Part shown: one piece after another, positions 13,350-14,605 of the stretch | How positions within the stretch are numbered: the first letter of the stretch is position 1 | Layout: each line of letters begins with the position of its first letter | Assembly: GCA_009927255.1 (NCBI GenBank) | Contig: RFNJ01000071.1 | Coordinates: 1-14,605 of the forward strand | DNA from: Pseudomonadota bacterium | Lineage (GTDB): Bacteria > Pseudomonadota > Alphaproteobacteria > UBA2136 > UBA6156 | DNA length: 14,605 nucleotides | Reading direction: 5' to 3' | The notes under the pieces: generated by a model | Database searches by the model: none | Told to the model about the DNA's origin: nothing | The model's input: only the letters and a program-made list of their open reading frames with translations | Program-made: the position numbers and the translations under genes

Positions 13350-14527
13350 CCCCGCACCCAACCCCCATCCGCCGCCCGACTAGCATGCCCATCCAATTCC
13401 AGCTCAATCAACACACCATTTAGCGCCGCTTCATCCACACCACTCATCCGCACCAGTGTGTCAAAGCTGACTGAAACCGCGCCCAGCAAGCCAAAAACTT
13501 TCTGCCGCAAACTTGGCTCAATGCCATCTATCTCGCCTTCGTCACCCGCGAACACATCATCCGCTTCATCGGCATTGGCAAATAAATCTGGCTGGATTTT
13601 TTGTTGCTGCACACGCGGCACAAAAGGGGCGGGTTTGGCCGGCAAGTGGGCCAAAATATCCGCTGCACTTTCCACCAAATGCGCGCCGTTTTTCAGCAGC
13701 CAATTCGGCCCGCCAGCGCGCGCATCGCTGGGGCTGCCGGGCACCGCCCATACATCGCGGCCATAGCCCAGCGCACACTCAGCAGTAATCAGGCTGCCGC
13801 TGTGGCGGCTGGCTTCACTCACCACCACGCCAACACTCAGGCCCGCAATAATCCGGTTACGCCGCGGAAAAAACTGCGCCAGCGGCACCATGCCAAACGG
13901 CTGTTCACTTACCACGCAGCCGTGCGCAATAATCCGCTGGCGCAAATTCGCATTCTCGGGCGGATAAATATGGTCCACGCCGCCTGCCACCACCGCCACC
14001 GTGCCGCCGTTGGCGCTGAGCGCGCCTTCGTGCGCCACGCTATCAATCCCGCGCGCCAGGCCGCTGGTTACCACCACACCGGCCTTCGCCAAATCGCTTG
14101 CTAAAGTCTTGCTCCACGCCAAGCCTGCCGCGCTGGCGGCACGGTTGCCCACCATTGCCACTTGGCGTGCCGATAAAAATTGTGCATCACCCAAACCACT
14201 CAGAACAATTGGTGCATCGGGCAATTCTTGCAGTGCAGCGGGGTAACCTTCCTCCCCCCACACCACCATCCAGCCACCCGCCGCACGCAATTTTTCCAGC
14301 TCGCGCTGCGCCGCATCTTCCGTGCATAACACCATGCTGGGCTTGGCAAATTCACTCCACCGCGCCAACACATGGCTGGCGGTTTCGTAGCGCTGCATCA
14401 GCTTGCGCAGTGTGATGGACCCCATGCCGCTGCTGCGCGCTAGCCGCAATTTGGCAAGGCTTTCAGCAGTTGTTGGGGTGGGGAAAATCTGTGGCATCAG
14501 CAAAATTTTTTCTCTCTGCCTCATCAT
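13346..14527 (-). CDS. dprA: DNA-processing protein DprA
   Basis: DprA binds incoming single-stranded DNA and loads RecA during natural transformation. The 393-residue product has an N-terminal helix-hairpin-helix-like region (about 27-55). A Rossmann-like core follows, with VAMVGNRAASAAG (123-135), TSGLARGIDSVAHEGAL (154-170), IYPPENANLRQRI, FFPRRNRIIAGLS and SGSLITAE. After an acidic linker (about 316-336) comes a C-terminal winged-helix domain (about 345-392). The VGNR turn replaces the more usual VGSR. Start codons at 14527, 14524 and 14497 (Met11) are all possible, and no clear ribosome binding site decides between them. It converges on sufE with a 4-base overlap and no terminator between. 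The 78 bases upstream are A/T-rich with no convincing promoter or gene. Confidence 0.95.
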   Translation of the reverse strand: MMRQREKILLMPQIFPTPTTAESLAKLRLARSSGMGSITLRKLMQRYETASHVLARWSEFAKPSMVLCTEDAAQRELEKLRAAGGWMVVWGEEGYPAALQELPDAPIVLSGLGDAQFLSARQVAMVGNRAASAAGLAWSKTLASDLAKAGVVVTSGLARGIDSVAHEGALSANGGTVAVVAGGVDHIYPPENANLRQRIIAHGCVVSEQPFGMVPLAQFFPRRNRIIAGLSVGVVVSEASRHSGSLITAECALGYGRDVWAVPGSPSDARAGGPNWLLKNGAHLVESAADILAHLPAKPAPFVPRVQQQKIQPDLFANADEADDVFAGDEGEIDGIEPSLRQKVFGLLGAVSVSFDTLVRMSGVDEAALNGVLIELELDGHASRAADGGWVRG

Positions 14528-14605
14528 CTAGCACAGACGTAAAAAATTTCCCATCACAAAAAAATACGCACAAAACCGCCAAAAAAGCATCCGCAACCCG
14601 TTGCC

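Overview
The window reads as chromosomal DNA of a Gram-negative proteobacterium, most likely an alphaproteobacterium. The reasons are moderately high G+C, a lipoprotein parvulin beside secA, a SecA with a zinc-binding tail, WbaP-type sugar transferase and GalE genes, and a tRNA-Glu with an encoded CCA. No 16S gene is present, so the class is an inference from gene content.

Layout. (1) 1-1562, minus strand: the first 17 codons of a galE-like epimerase and, overlapping it, a WbaP-like undecaprenyl-phosphate sugar transferase; together they suggest surface polysaccharide synthesis. (2) 1576-1696: a promoter and tRNA-Glu(UUC). (3) 1701-3799, plus strand: a two-gene operon, the notable part of the window. 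The first gene encodes a Cro/cI-type helix-turn-helix domain fused to a complete RuBisCO large-subunit fold in which essentially every catalytic residue is replaced. The second, overlapping by one base, encodes a RuBisCO small-subunit homologue. A promoter that would give a leaderless mRNA and four tandem 7-base repeats lie upstream. I read this as a form I RuBisCO recruited as a DNA-binding, possibly ligand-sensing, complex; I know of no described example. (4) 3800-4059: a C-rich, G-poor spacer with a strong G-quadruplex motif on the minus strand, then the rplQ promoter. (5) 4060-6561: rplQ, a shared bidirectional terminator, a minus-strand parvulin lipoprotein and a divergent M23 peptidase, with roles in translation and the cell envelope. 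(6) 6662-13349: a plus-strand run of secA, a small GIY-YIG protein, gltX, a histidine phosphatase, cysS and sufE, closely packed with several overlaps. The secA tail carries an in-frame 66-base palindromic element, and the cysS product lacks the usual C-terminal domain. (7) 13346-14527, minus strand: dprA, converging on sufE with a 4-base overlap.

The base-composition strand bias changes along the window. The plus strand is G-rich over most of 1-3500 whichever strand is coding, and mostly C-rich after about 3850. This points to a replication-strand switch, a rearrangement joint, or the edge of an acquired block.
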